Origin: Pseudomonas sp. RIT623 | GTDB lineage: Bacteria; Pseudomonadota; Gammaproteobacteria; Pseudomonadales; Pseudomonadaceae | NCBI RefSeq assembly: GCF_004519305.1 | Contig: NZ_SOZA01000019.1 | Span: forward strand, 32,169 to 96,168 | DNA length: 64,000 nucleotides | Reading direction: 5' to 3' | Shown here: piece by piece, positions 51,725-60,020 of the stretch | Numbering within the stretch: the stretch's first letter is position 1 | Layout: the number at the start of each line of letters is the position of its first letter | Translations under genes and position numbers: made by a program | Notes under the pieces: model-generated | Told to the model about the DNA's origin: nothing | Databases searched by the model: none | The model's input: only the letters and a program-made list of their open reading frames with translations

Positions 51725-52348
51725 CTAGGCCGCTTCGAACGTGCCGGTGCGTACCGCGCCGCTGCGTTGGTAGCGGGCGATCAACACGCCGCTGGGCGAG
51801 GCGACCGACTCCACCAGGGTAAACGCCGCCGGTTGGGCGTCATCGCCGAACAGGCGCTTGCCGTGCCCGAGCAGCAACGGGTGGACCAGCAAGCGTAGTT
51901 CGTCCACCAGCCCGGCGGCCAGCAATTGACGCACCAATTCGCCACTGCCCTGGGTCAGCAAGGCCGGGCCTGGCTGTTGCTTGAGCGAGCGCACCGCGGT
52001 AGGCACGTCCATGCCGAGGGCATGGCTGTTCTGCCAATCCAGCGATTCGGGATGGTGAGTGGCGACATGTTTGTCCACGCTATTGAACAGGTCGGCCATT
52101 GGCCGGCTGTTCGAGTCGGCCCCGACCCGTGGCCAGTAGCCAGCAAAGATGTCGTAGGTACGCCGCCCCAATAGCAGGGCGAAAGGCTGGCTGAACAAGG
52201 CCTGCATGGCTTGGCCGAAGACCTCGTCGGCATAAGGTGGCAGCCAGCCGCCGTGGGCGAAGCCGCCGCTGGTGTCTTCCTGCGGGCCACCGGGGGCCTG
52301 CATGATGCCGTCCAGGGTGACGAAGGCGGCAACGGTGAGTGTGCGCAT
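51725..52348 (-). CDS. Dihydrofolate-reductase-family (RibD C-domain-like) protein
   Basis: The 207-residue protein has the YyaP/YwjB-like pattern: AAFVTLDGIMQAPGGP at the N-terminus, LLLGRRTYDIFAGYWP, and LLTQGSGELVRQLLAAGLVD for the NADPH loop, then HPLLLGHGKRLF. Likely a pyridine-nucleotide reductase of unknown substrate. The start at 52348 was taken because the long extension upstream lacks similarity. It is divergent from the GFA gene. Confidence 0.85.
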   Translation of the reverse strand: MRTLTVAAFVTLDGIMQAPGGPQEDTSGGFAHGGWLPPYADEVFGQAMQALFSQPFALLLGRRTYDIFAGYWPRVGADSNSRPMADLFNSVDKHVATHHPESLDWQNSHALGMDVPTAVRSLKQQPGPALLTQGSGELVRQLLAAGLVDELRLLVHPLLLGHGKRLFGDDAQPAAFTLVESVASPSGVLIARYQRSGAVRTGTFEAA

Positions 52349-52466
52349 GGCGCGTGCTCCTGGAGTGGATGTGCTGGGTAGTCGAATGGCGCTGGCAGCA
52401 ATCGACAGGAACCTTGAACGATAGCGCGGGTTCAACCGTTGCAGCGATCGACGGAGGAGGTGGACG

Positions 52467-52844
52467 ATGGACAAAGTGACAGGAGGCTGCCTGTGCGGCC
52501 AATTGCGCATAGAAGCACGCGGCGAACCACGGCGTGTAGGGCTGTGCCACTGCCTGGATTGTCGCAAGCACCACGGTGCGTTGTTCGGCGCTTCAGCGAT
52601 GTTCGCCGCGGATGCCGTGCAGGTCACCGGCGAGGCGACGGCCTATGCGGGCAGGCATTTTTGCCCGCGTTGCGGGTCGTCGGTGTTCGCCCGCAGTGAC
52701 GGTGAAGTGGAGGTGCACCTTGGCGCGCTGGATGAGCCGAACCGTTTCAGGCCAACCTACGAGCTCTGGGTGGTTCGGCGGGAGGCCTGGTTACCGGCAT
52801 TCGTCGGCATGGCGCGGTTCGAGCGGGACCGGCTGGCCCCGTAG
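52467..52844 (+). CDS. GFA-family zinc protein
   Basis: The 125-residue protein has the glutathione-dependent formaldehyde-activating enzyme fold. Zinc ligands are Cys8/Cys10 (GGCLCG), Cys27/Cys29/Cys32 (CHCLDC) and Cys66/Cys69 (CPRCGSSVF). Most family members have unknown substrates, and a formaldehyde role should not be assumed. GGAGGAGG precedes the ATG. Confidence 0.87.
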   Translation: MDKVTGGCLCGQLRIEARGEPRRVGLCHCLDCRKHHGALFGASAMFAADAVQVTGEATAYAGRHFCPRCGSSVFARSDGEVEVHLGALDEPNRFRPTYELWVVRREAWLPAFVGMARFERDRLAP

Positions 52845-52910
52845 GCGCCTGCCTTGCTGGCGAACCAGGCGACAGGGTGAATGCCGGTGTTGGCAGACCT
52901 AGGGCGAGCG

Positions 52911-54413
52911 CTACAGCCAGTAAGTCACTGCCCACCAACCCAGGCCACCCATGACCACGGTATAGGGCAACGCCATCCACACCATGCGGCCATACGACAG
53001 GCGAATCAACGGCGCGATCGCCGAGGTCAGCAGGAACAGGAACGCCGCCTGGCCATTGGGCGTGGCCACGCTCGGCAGGTTGGTGCCGGTATTGATCGCC
53101 ACTGCCAGGGTCTCGAAGTGCTCGCGGTTCATGGCGCCGTTGAGGAACGCCTGTTTCACCTCAGTGATGTAGATGGTGGCGACGAACACGTTGTCGCTGA
53201 TCGCCGACAGCAGGCCGTTGGCCAGGTACAGCATGCCCGGCTGTTGCTCGCTGGGTAGTGCCAGCACCCAGGCAATCAGTGGGCTGAACAGCTGCTGCTG
53301 GTGGATCACCGCGACCACCGCGAAGAACACCACCAGCAACGCGGTGAACGGCATGGCGTCCTGGAACGCACGTCCCAGGCGGTGTTCGTCGGTGATGCCG
53401 GTGAAGGCTGTGATCAGCACTATCACCAGCAGGCCGATCAGCCCGACCTCGGCGATATGCAGGCCCAGGCAGACGATCAGGATCAGCGCGGCCAATCCCT
53501 GCACCACCAGGGCCACGCGTTGGGCCTGGGTGCGCGCGGCATCGTCCTCGGCGGCGTAGGCGGCCAGCACCTGGCGCACCGGTTCGGGCATCAGCGTGCC
53601 GTAGCCGAACAGGCGCAGCTTTTCCAGCACCACACAGGTGACCAGGCCTGCGGCCAGTACCGGCATCGACACTGGGGCCACCTGGTGGAAGAACTCGGCG
53701 AAATGCCAGCCCATCTCATGGCCGATCAGCAGGTTCTGTGGCTCGCCCACCAAGGTACAGACGCCGCCCAGTGCGGTACCCACCGCGCCGTGCATCAGCA
53801 GGCTGCGCAGGAAGGCGCGGAACTGCTCGAGGTCCTCACGGTGCAACTGTGGGATGTGCTGGTCGCTGTCCAGCGCACTGTCTTCGCGTGGATTGCCGCC
53901 GGAGGCGACGCGGTGGTACACGGCATAGAAACCTACTGCCGCGCTGATGATCACCGCGGTTACGGTCAGGGCGTCGAGGAACGCCGAGAGAAACGCCGAG
54001 AGCACGCAGAACAGCAGGCTCAGCAGGGCCTTGGAACGCACACCGAGCAGAATCCGCGAGAACAGGTACAGCAGCAGCTCCTTCATGAAGTGGATGCCGG
54101 CGACCATGAACATCAGCAGCAGGATGACCGGGAAGTTGTGCTGCAATTCTTCGTACAGGGCCTCGGGCGTGGTCATGCGCAGCGCCAGCGCCTCGACCAG
54201 CAGCAAGCCGCCGGGCATCAAGGGGTAGCACTTGAGCGCCATGCCCAGGGTGAAGATGAACTGGATCACCAGCACCCAGCCGGTGACCACTGGGCCGAGG
54301 GTCGCCAAGAGCAACGGGTTGAGGAGCAGGAACAGGCAGATGACGGCCTTGTACCAACGCGGCGACTGGCCCAGGAAGCTGTGGGCGAGGGCACCGGTCA
54401 GGGAACGGGACAT
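52911..54413 (-). CDS. nhaB: Na+/H+ antiporter NhaB
   Basis: NhaB exchanges Na+ for H+ across the inner membrane. The 500-residue protein has about 12 membrane segments and the family blocks [18 protein letters not shown] at the N-terminus, [20 protein letters not shown] with Asp, [16 protein letters not shown], and [16 protein letters not shown] with Asp. The start at 54413 matches the known NhaB N-terminus; longer frames are spurious. With nhaA, the window carries two different Na+/H+ antiporters. Confidence 0.93.
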   Translation of the reverse strand: MSRSLTGALAHSFLGQSPRWYKAVICLFLLLNPLLLATLGPVVTGWVLVIQFIFTLGMALKCYPLMPGGLLLVEALALRMTTPEALYEELQHNFPVILLLMFMVAGIHFMKELLLYLFSRILLGVRSKALLSLLFCVLSAFLSAFLDALTVTAVIISAAVGFYAVYHRVASGGNPREDSALDSDQHIPQLHREDLEQFRAFLRSLLMHGAVGTALGGVCTLVGEPQNLLIGHEMGWHFAEFFHQVAPVSMPVLAAGLVTCVVLEKLRLFGYGTLMPEPVRQVLAAYAAEDDAARTQAQRVALVVQGLAALILIVCLGLHIAEVGLIGLLVIVLITAFTGITDEHRLGRAFQDAMPFTALLVVFFAVVAVIHQQQLFSPLIAWVLALPSEQQPGMLYLANGLLSAISDNVFVATIYITEVKQAFLNGAMNREHFETLAVAINTGTNLPSVATPNGQAAFLFLLTSAIAPLIRLSYGRMVWMALPYTVVMGGLGWWAVTYWL

Positions 54414-54564
54414 GAATTTGTATCCTTTTGATTCAGCAGTGCCGCACGGTGCCCCATCAAGGCGCAGGGTGCAAGGGATCCAGTCCCGTTTTTGGCACAT
54501 GCGCGGCCTTGCGGGTGCGCTAAGATCCTGCGTTGTGAATTCTTTCCCCAATGGAGTGCCGTCC

Positions 54565-55377
54565 GTGACCGAATACACCGCGTTCAAGGTTGAGCTGACC
54601 GACAACATCGCCCACGTACAGATCAACCGCCCGGAAAAGATCAACGCCATGAACGCCGCCTTCTGGGAGGAGCTGGTCCAGATCTTCCAGTGGATCGACG
54701 ACACCGATGCGGTGCGCGCGGTGGTGATCAGCGGTGCCGGCAAGCATTTCTCCTCGGGCATCGACCTGATGATGCTGGCCTCCTTGGCCCAGCAACTGGG
54801 CAAGGACACCGGGCGTAACGCCCGTGTGCTGCGCCGTACCATCTTGCGCCTGCAAAGCTCGTTCAACGCCGTGGACAACTGCCGCAAGCCGGTGCTGGCG
54901 GCGATCCAGGGCTACTGCATCGGTGGCGCCATCGACCTGGTCTCGGCCTGCGATATGCGCTACTGCGCCAGCGACGCGCAGTTCTCGATCAAGGAGATCG
55001 ACATGGGCATGGCCGCCGATGTCGGCACCTTGCAACGTTTGCCGCGTATCATCGGCGACGGCATCCTGCGCGAGCTGGCGTTCACCGGGCGCATGGTCGA
55101 TGCCCAGGAGGCGTTGCGCATCGGCTTGGTCAACCGCGTCTATGATGACCAGGCGGCGTTGCTGGACGGAGTCTTTGCCATAGCCCGCGAGATTGCCGCA
55201 AAATCGCCGATCGCCGTGGCCGGCACCAAGGAGATGCTCAGCTACATGCGCGACCATCGCATCGACGATGGCCTGGAGTACATCGCCACCTGGAACGCCG
55301 CCATGCTGCAGTCCGAAGACCTGCGCGTGGCCATGGCCGCCCACATGAGCAAACAGCAACCGACGTTCGCCGACTGA
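54565..55377 (+). CDS. Crotonase/enoyl-CoA hydratase-family protein
   Basis: The 270-residue enzyme has the crotonase fold: [11 protein letters not shown], the oxyanion-hole segment [12 protein letters not shown] (60s), and [35 protein letters not shown] carries an Asp at the second catalytic position, as in dienoyl-CoA isomerases (ECH1-like), where hydratases have Glu. It begins with GTG at 54565, with GGAG 8 bp upstream. Beta-oxidation of unsaturated fatty acids is the likely role. It precedes nudC by 35 bp. Confidence 0.87.
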   Translation: MTEYTAFKVELTDNIAHVQINRPEKINAMNAAFWEELVQIFQWIDDTDAVRAVVISGAGKHFSSGIDLMMLASLAQQLGKDTGRNARVLRRTILRLQSSFNAVDNCRKPVLAAIQGYCIGGAIDLVSACDMRYCASDAQFSIKEIDMGMAADVGTLQRLPRIIGDGILRELAFTGRMVDAQEALRIGLVNRVYDDQAALLDGVFAIAREIAAKSPIAVAGTKEMLSYMRDHRIDDGLEYIATWNAAMLQSEDLRVAMAAHMSKQQPTFAD

Positions 55378-55412
55378 CTGACAGTGGCGGGCGCCATCTA
55401 GGGACCCGAACC

Positions 55413-56243
55413 ATGTCAGCACGCTGGACAACTGCAGTACTCGACCCGCAGACCATCGGGGGGCTGGCCGTCGCCCGCAGCCCGGACGGGTTCCTGATGG
55501 ACGCCAACGGCGCGCTGTTCCCCCGTGACTGGCTCAAGCGCCAGGACCTGGACGTGTTGTGCGAGCATGGCATCGGTCATCTGGACGGCGAGCCGGTGTT
55601 CCTGCTGGAGCTGCGCAGTGCCAGCGAAGTGTCGGGTTGCGGCTGGCAGGGGCTGCGGCGGTTCATGCTCGAGGGGGACTTCGATACGTACAAGGTACTC
55701 GGTTACGCCGCGCAGATCGGTACCTGGGCTCGCGAGCACCGGTTCTGCGGCAGCTGTGGCCAGCCGATGACGCAGATCCACTGGGAGCGGGCGATGTACT
55801 GCCAGTCGTGCGATTTGCGCAGCTATCCGCGGATTTCGCCGAGCATGATCGTGTTGATTACTCGCGGCGACGAGGTGCTTTTGGCCCGTTCACCACGCTT
55901 TGTCACCGGGGTCTACAGCACCCTGGCCGGGTTCGCCGAGCCGGGGGAGTCGGCCGAGGACTGCTTGGTGCGCGAGGTGCGTGAGGAGGTGGCGGTCGAG
56001 GTGAAGAACATCCAGTACGTTGGCAGCCAGTGCTGGCCGTTTCCGCATTCGATGATGCTCGGATTTCATGCCGAGTACGCGGGAGGGGAGATTGTCATGC
56101 AGGCGGATGAGATCGAGGATGCGCAGTGGTTCAATGTGCATGAGTTGCCGCCTTTGCCGGCGGGGCGGTCGATTGCGCGGTATTTGATTGATTTGTATGT
56201 GGCGCGGCGGTTGGGGATGCCTGAACCGGTTTTGCCTGCCTGA
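55413..56243 (+). CDS. nudC: NADH pyrophosphatase / RNA deNADding enzyme NudC
   Basis: NudC splits NAD(H) and removes NAD caps from RNA. The 276-residue protein has a zinc ribbon (Cys112, Cys115, Cys130, Cys133) and the Nudix box from residue 173 ([20 protein letters not shown]). The family signature after the Nudix box reads SQCWPFPHS (205-213), where SQPWPFP is typical, so a Pro is replaced by Cys. Length and order are normal. Confidence 0.92.
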   Translation: MSARWTTAVLDPQTIGGLAVARSPDGFLMDANGALFPRDWLKRQDLDVLCEHGIGHLDGEPVFLLELRSASEVSGCGWQGLRRFMLEGDFDTYKVLGYAAQIGTWAREHRFCGSCGQPMTQIHWERAMYCQSCDLRSYPRISPSMIVLITRGDEVLLARSPRFVTGVYSTLAGFAEPGESAEDCLVREVREEVAVEVKNIQYVGSQCWPFPHSMMLGFHAEYAGGEIVMQADEIEDAQWFNVHELPPLPAGRSIARYLIDLYVARRLGMPEPVLPA

Positions 56244-56294
56244 TATCTGGTTTCTGGTTTCTGGTTTTAGTTGGGTTGGTTGGTTTTGGAAGTT

Positions 56295-56580
56295 GTATGC
56301 GCATTCATTTGTGATGGTGACGCTTATTCACCTTTCCGCCCTTACGGCGGGTCCCTTTTTGAAGCATCAAAAAGGGACCAAAAAATGCTCGCTCCATTCA
56401 TCCGGCCCTCCGCTTCGCTCCGGGTTCCCTCACTCCGGCCTTGCTCCCGGGAGGACCGCGCTGAACGCCCCATCCTGGGGCGCAGCGCTTGACGGGCATC
56501 CATGCCCGTCACCTCCCTCCGCAAGACCTCCGTTCGGCCTCCTGAAGTCGCGAAGTTACGGGCGGCGCCTGTACTGGCGC
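56295..56580. repeat. Intergenic repeat, copy A, left of IS66 element
   Basis: This is one of two diverged copies of a ~280-bp sequence in the window; the other, at 59697-59975, is inverted. It forms hairpins at 56350-56379 (GGTCCCTTTTT stem), 56458-56488 (GCGCTG outer, GCCCCA inner stem) and 56491-56510 (GACGGGCA stem). It starts downstream of nudC and contains no gene. See copy B for compensatory changes. Confidence 0.8.
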
Positions 56581-56630
56581 AGCTAGTCGCTAGTTGAATG
56601 TGTGGGAACTCTGGATCGCATCGCGGGGCA

Positions 56631-56638
56631 AGCCCGCT
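56631..56638. repeat. Target-site duplication, left copy
   Basis: AGCCCGCT lies directly before the left end of the IS66-type element. The same 8 bp follow the right end at 59468-59475. An 8-bp duplication is the known IS66-family length. The joined site reads GCGGGGCAAGCCCGCTCCCAC, a REP-like palindrome. Confidence 0.9.
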
Positions 56639-56723
56639 GTAAGCGTACAGCGAACTCACCTTCCGAACTCCAGCATTAAGGGCGATGGTGTCCGCGTATT
56701 TTAAGCGGACGCGATCACCCTTA
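56639..56723 (+). repeat. IS66-type left inverted repeat
   Basis: The end starts GTAAGCGTACAGCGAACTCA and extends to ATCACCCTTA. The inner part also contains the palindromic TCCGCGTATTTTAAGCGGA. Confidence 0.85.
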
Positions 56724-56737
56724 TCGCCAGGATTTCC

Positions 56738-57058
56738 ATGCGCCAACGAAGCTCTTATACGAAACCATTCAAAGCTCAGGTCGTTCAGGAATGTTTGCAA
56801 CCTGGCGCAACTGTGTCCGGCGTTGCCATCAGCCACGGCATCAACGCCAATGTCATCCGTAAATGGCTGCCGCTCTATCGAGACCAGTCCGCAACACCTT
56901 CGCTGCCGGCATTCGTCCCGCTAAAAGCCGCACCTAAACGGCCAGTCGAAGCGTCAGTGATCATCGCGTTGCCCATGGCCGGGCAAGTGATCACGGTTAA
57001 ATGGCCAACCTCGGATCCCGAGGGCTGCGCGCAATTTATTCGGGCTGTCGCTCAATGA
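56738..57058 (+). CDS. tnpA: IS66 accessory protein TnpA
   Basis: The 106-residue basic protein has an N-terminal helix-turn-helix region (KAQVVQECLQPGATVSGVAI, HGINANVIRKW) and matches the first ORF of IS66-type elements. Its stop overlaps the tnpB start (ATGA at 57055-57058). It starts 15 bp after the left inverted repeat. It is required with TnpB and TnpC for transposition. Confidence 0.9.
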   Translation: MRQRSSYTKPFKAQVVQECLQPGATVSGVAISHGINANVIRKWLPLYRDQSATPSLPAFVPLKAAPKRPVEASVIIALPMAGQVITVKWPTSDPEGCAQFIRAVAQ

Positions 57059-57390
57059 TCCGCATCGATGCCATCTGGCTGGCCATCGAGCCGATGGACA
57101 TGCGCGCCGGTACCGAAACCGCTTTAGCCCGAGTGATCGCGGTGTTTGGTGCGGCGAAGCCGCAATGCGCTTATCTATTCGCCAATCGTCGGGCTAACCG
57201 GATGAAAGTGCTGGTGCACGACGGCGTGGGCGTCTGGCTTGCCGCGCGGCGACTGAACCAAGGCAAGTTCCACTGGCCCGGCATTCGCCATGGCTGCGAG
57301 GTCGAACTCGACAGCGAGCAACTCCAGGCGTTGGTACTGGGCCTGCCGTGGCAGCGCGTTGGTGCAGGCGCTGTGATTACCGTGCTTTAA
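57055..57390 (+). CDS. tnpB: IS66 family protein TnpB (Orf2)
   Basis: The 111-residue protein has the IS66 Orf2 pattern: AIWLAIEPMDMRAGTETALA, PQCAYLFANRRANRMKVLVH and RRLNQGKFHWP. The start at 57055 overlaps tnpA as ATGA; an in-frame ATG at 57001 lies inside tnpA. It appears complete. Its biochemical role in transposition is unknown. Confidence 0.9.
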   Translation: MIRIDAIWLAIEPMDMRAGTETALARVIAVFGAAKPQCAYLFANRRANRMKVLVHDGVGVWLAARRLNQGKFHWPGIRHGCEVELDSEQLQALVLGLPWQRVGAGAVITVL

Positions 57391-57453
57391 ACGACGGCCA
57401 TTTGGCCGGTCTACTTATCGTCGTCCTGCGCCTGCTCTGGCACAATCGGCGGC

Positions 57454-58811
57454 ATGACTTTCTCACTCAACCTCGACCAGATGACCCCGGAACAGTTTCG
57501 TGCCTTGGTGGCACAGGCGTTGCAGTTGCAGTCCCAGGTCGAGGCGATGAGCAAGAAGATCCAGAACGATGAAATCCTCATCGAACAGTTCAAGTTCGAA
57601 ATCGCCCTGCTCAAACGCCACAAGTTTGCCAAGCGCAGCGAGCAAATCAGCCCGGCGCAAAGCAGCTTGCTGGATGACCTGCTCGATACCGATCTTGAGG
57701 CTATCGAGGCCGAGCTGAAACAGCTTCTCCCCGCTTCGTCACAGGCCGAACCACGGCAATCGCCGAAACGTGCGCCATTGCCGCCGCAGTTTCCACGCAC
57801 GGTAATTCGTCACGAACCTGAAAACACCCAGTGCGCCTGTGGCTGCCAACTTCAACGCATCGGCGAAGACGTCAGCGAAAAGCTGGATTACACGCCGGGC
57901 GTGTTTACCGTCGAGCAACATGTGCGTGGCAAATGGGCCTGCCGTCAGTGCGAAACACTGATCCAGGCGCCGGTGCCGGAGCAGGTTATCGATAAAGGTA
58001 TCCCGACCGCAGGCTTGCTGGCCCACGTGATGGTGGCTAAGTTTTCCGATCACTTGCCGCTGTACCGACAGGAGAAAATCTTTGGTCGCGCCGGACTGGC
58101 AATTGCTCGTTCGACCTTGGCCCAATGGGTCGGACAAACTGGCGTGAGACTTCAACCGTTAGTCGATGCACTGCGTGAAGCGGTGCTGAACCAGGGCGTG
58201 ATTCACGCCGACGAAACACCGGTTCAAATGCTTGCGCCAGGCGAAAAGAAAACCCACCGGGCCTACGTCTGGGCCACGCCCGTCGCAAGTTTTTCGATCT
58301 GCACGTGGCGAACAAAAGTCAGCTGGCCGAACAAGCGCTGCACTCGATCAGCGGCTTGTACGAGGTCGAACGCAAAACGCGGGAAATGAGCGATGAAGAC
58401 CGCTGGCGACTACGCCAGGAAATGGCGGTGCCGATCGTCAAAACACTGCATGACTGGATGTTGGCTCAGCGAGACTTGGTGCCCAATGGATCAGCCACGG
58501 CCAAAGCCCTCGATTACAGCCTGAAACGCTGGGTGGCACTGACGCGCTACCTGGACGATGGGGCTGTGCCAATCGACAACAACCAAGTTGAAAACCAGAT
58601 ACGGCCATGGGCACTTGGCCGCTCAAACTGGCTGTTTGCTGGGTCGCTGCGCAGTGGCAAGCGGGCGGCTGCAATCATGCGCCTGATCCAATCGGCACGC
58701 ATAAATGGGCATGATCCGTATGCCTATCTGAAGGATGTGCTGACGCGCCTACCTACGCAGCGGGCGAGTGAGATTGCAGCGCTGCTGCCGCATAGATGGC
58801 GTCCGGCTTAG
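57454..58811 (+). pseudogene. tnpC: IS66 transposase TnpC with internal deletion and frameshift
   Basis: The first part (57454 to about 58275) encodes the N-terminal helices, the zinc-binding domain (CACGCQLQRIGEDVSEKLDY, CRQCETL) and the start of the DDE catalytic domain (GVIHADETPVQ). It then jumps into another frame at 58273-58277, where AYVWA is directly followed by HARRKFFDLHVANKSQ. About 50 codons usual in the family, including the second catalytic Asp region (CDDxxGYK), are missing. The C-terminal part (58305-58811, IDNNQVENQIRPWALGR with the final Glu) is intact. The transposase is therefore very likely inactive. Confidence 0.85.
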
Positions 58812-58948
58812 TCGTGCAAAGCGGTCTGCACGTATGCTTACCGATGAACTTGAATATAGCCGCCCCTCCCGAAAACAAGCTGACCTTACCAAGCTTGACC
58901 GAAGATGGCCTATGATCTTCGTCAGTTATCCCTTCGAGTATTCCCTCA

Positions 58949-59404
58949 ATGATAAAACGCTGCACCATGCTCGACCATGATGGTTGGCTTCCCCTGCGTG
59001 TTGCTCTGTGGCCTGACTCCTCCTCGAAAAATGAGCATGACAAACGAGTAATACTGAGCGCTCCAGAACGCTATGTGGTACTTCTTTTCGTTGATGAACA
59101 CGGCGATGCGCTAGGGTTTGCCGAGGCGTCGATCCGGGTGGACTATGTCAACGGAACCAACTCATCGCCCGTGGCTTTTCTCGAAGGCCTTTACGTCCAC
59201 CCCGCTAGCCGGAGCCAAGGCATAGCGCGGCAACTCGTGGCGGAAATTCAGCAGTGGGCCGAAGAAATGGACTGCACCGAACTGGCTTCGGATGCACTAC
59301 TGGATAACCAAGGAAGCCACGCCATGCATCAGGCCTTGGGCTTCACAGAGACCGAGCGCGTAGTTTATTTCTTGAAGCCATTGAGGGCGATCGCGTCCAC
59401 CTGA
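58949..59404 (+). CDS. AAC(6')-I-like aminoglycoside N-acetyltransferase, IS66 passenger
   Basis: The 151-residue GNAT protein resembles the AAC(6')-I enzymes that acetylate the 6'-amino group of aminoglycosides. Shared segments are LRVALWPD near the N-terminus, ALGFAEASIRVDYVNGTNSS, FLEGLYVHP, the acetyl-CoA loop RSQGIARQL (88-96), CTELASDALLDN and ETERVVYFLKPL at the end. The gene lies inside the IS66-type element, and its last ~8 codons and stop fall within the right inverted repeat. ATG at 58949 gives the usual length; 58967 is an alternative. Resistance is inferred, not shown. No convincing promoter is seen in the 137 bp upstream. Confidence 0.82.
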   Translation: MIKRCTMLDHDGWLPLRVALWPDSSSKNEHDKRVILSAPERYVVLLFVDEHGDALGFAEASIRVDYVNGTNSSPVAFLEGLYVHPASRSQGIARQLVAEIQQWAEEMDCTELASDALLDNQGSHAMHQALGFTETERVVYFLKPLRAIAST

Positions 59405-59467
59405 AAATACGCGAACACCATCTCCCTTAGTGCTGGGGGTTTGAAGGTGACTTGGCCAGACGCTTAC
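59382..59467 (-). repeat. IS66-type right inverted repeat
   Basis: This is the reverse of the left end over about 85 bp with scattered differences, and it ends ACGCTTAC at 59467. It includes the last codons of the acetyltransferase gene. Confidence 0.85.
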
Positions 59468-59475
59468 AGCCCGCT
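59468..59475. repeat. Target-site duplication, right copy
   Basis: AGCCCGCT here is identical to 56631-56638 and continues as CCCACGCC, the second half of the REP-like site. Confidence 0.9.
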
Positions 59476-59565
59476 CCCACGCCAAACCGATAAAGTGGCC
59501 AAGCGTGGAAGTGGGCTTACACCACGACACTGTTGAAACAAACAACTAAAAAACCAAAAATCTCC

Positions 59566-59684
59566 GCTCTTGATCTGCTCTTGATCTGCTCTTGATCTGC
59601 TCTTGATCTGCTCTTGATCTGCTCTTGATCTGCTCTTGATCTGCTCTTGATCTGCTCTTGATCTGCTCTTGATCTGCTCTTGAT
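59566..59684. repeat. 11-bp tandem repeat (VNTR)
   Basis: Ten exact copies of GCTCTTGATCT are followed by a partial eleventh. On the minus strand 33 bp would encode an 11-residue repeat (ADQEQIKSRSR), but the frame has no support as a gene. The array lies between the IS66-type element and repeat copy B. Copy number probably varies among strains. Confidence 0.9.
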
Positions 59685-59696
59685 TTTGCTTCTAAG

Positions 59697-59975
59697 CGCG
59701 CGATAGTCCAGGCGCCGCCAATTGCGACTTCAGGAGGCCGAGTGGAGTTCTTGCGTAGTGGGGCGACGGCCATGGATGGCCGTCGAGCGCTGGGGCCCAG
59801 GATGGGCCCTACAGCGCGGTACCCACGGGAGCAAGAACGGAGCGAGGGAACCCCGGAGCGTAGGGGCCGGATGAACGGAGCCGAACGGTTTTGCCCACTT
59901 TTGCCAAGACAAAAGTGGGCCGCCGTAAGGGCGGAAAGGTGAATGTGCGTCGACATCGCAAATGAATGCGCATAC
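59697..59975. repeat. Intergenic repeat, copy B, inverted relative to copy A
   Basis: The reverse complement aligns with copy A along its length. Hairpins are kept though stem bases differ: 59893-59920 (GCCCACTTTT stem), 59787-59817 (GCGCTG outer, GGGCCCA inner) and 59765-59784 (GACGGCCA stem). Paired changes on both stem arms suggest selection for structure. Together with the VNTR and REP half it fills the gene-free stretch 59405-60020. Confidence 0.8.
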
Positions 59976-60020
59976 AGAATCAAAACAATCACCGCAGATC
60001 CAGATCCAGATCCAGCCCCA

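Larger units (their letters stand above)
56639..59467 (+). mobile_element. IS66-family element carrying an AAC(6')-like gene
   Basis: The 2829-bp element starts GTAAGCG and ends CGCTTAC. Its ends are long imperfect inverted repeats (56639-56723 and 59382-59467, about 85 bp, most positions matching) flanked by the 8-bp duplication AGCCCGCT. It contains tnpA, tnpB, a tnpC with an internal deletion, and a passenger acetyltransferase gene between tnpC and the right end. Boundaries rest on the end sequences and duplication. It sits within a REP-like palindrome. Confidence 0.92.

Noticed and set aside
57454..58811. Programmed frameshifting in the IS66 transposase
   Set aside because: Conserved codons are missing at the junction and there is no slippery sequence, so a deletion explains the frame change better.
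59566..59684. Tandem array considered as a CRISPR array
   Set aside because: Units are 11 bp, directly adjacent and identical, without spacers; no cas genes are in the window.
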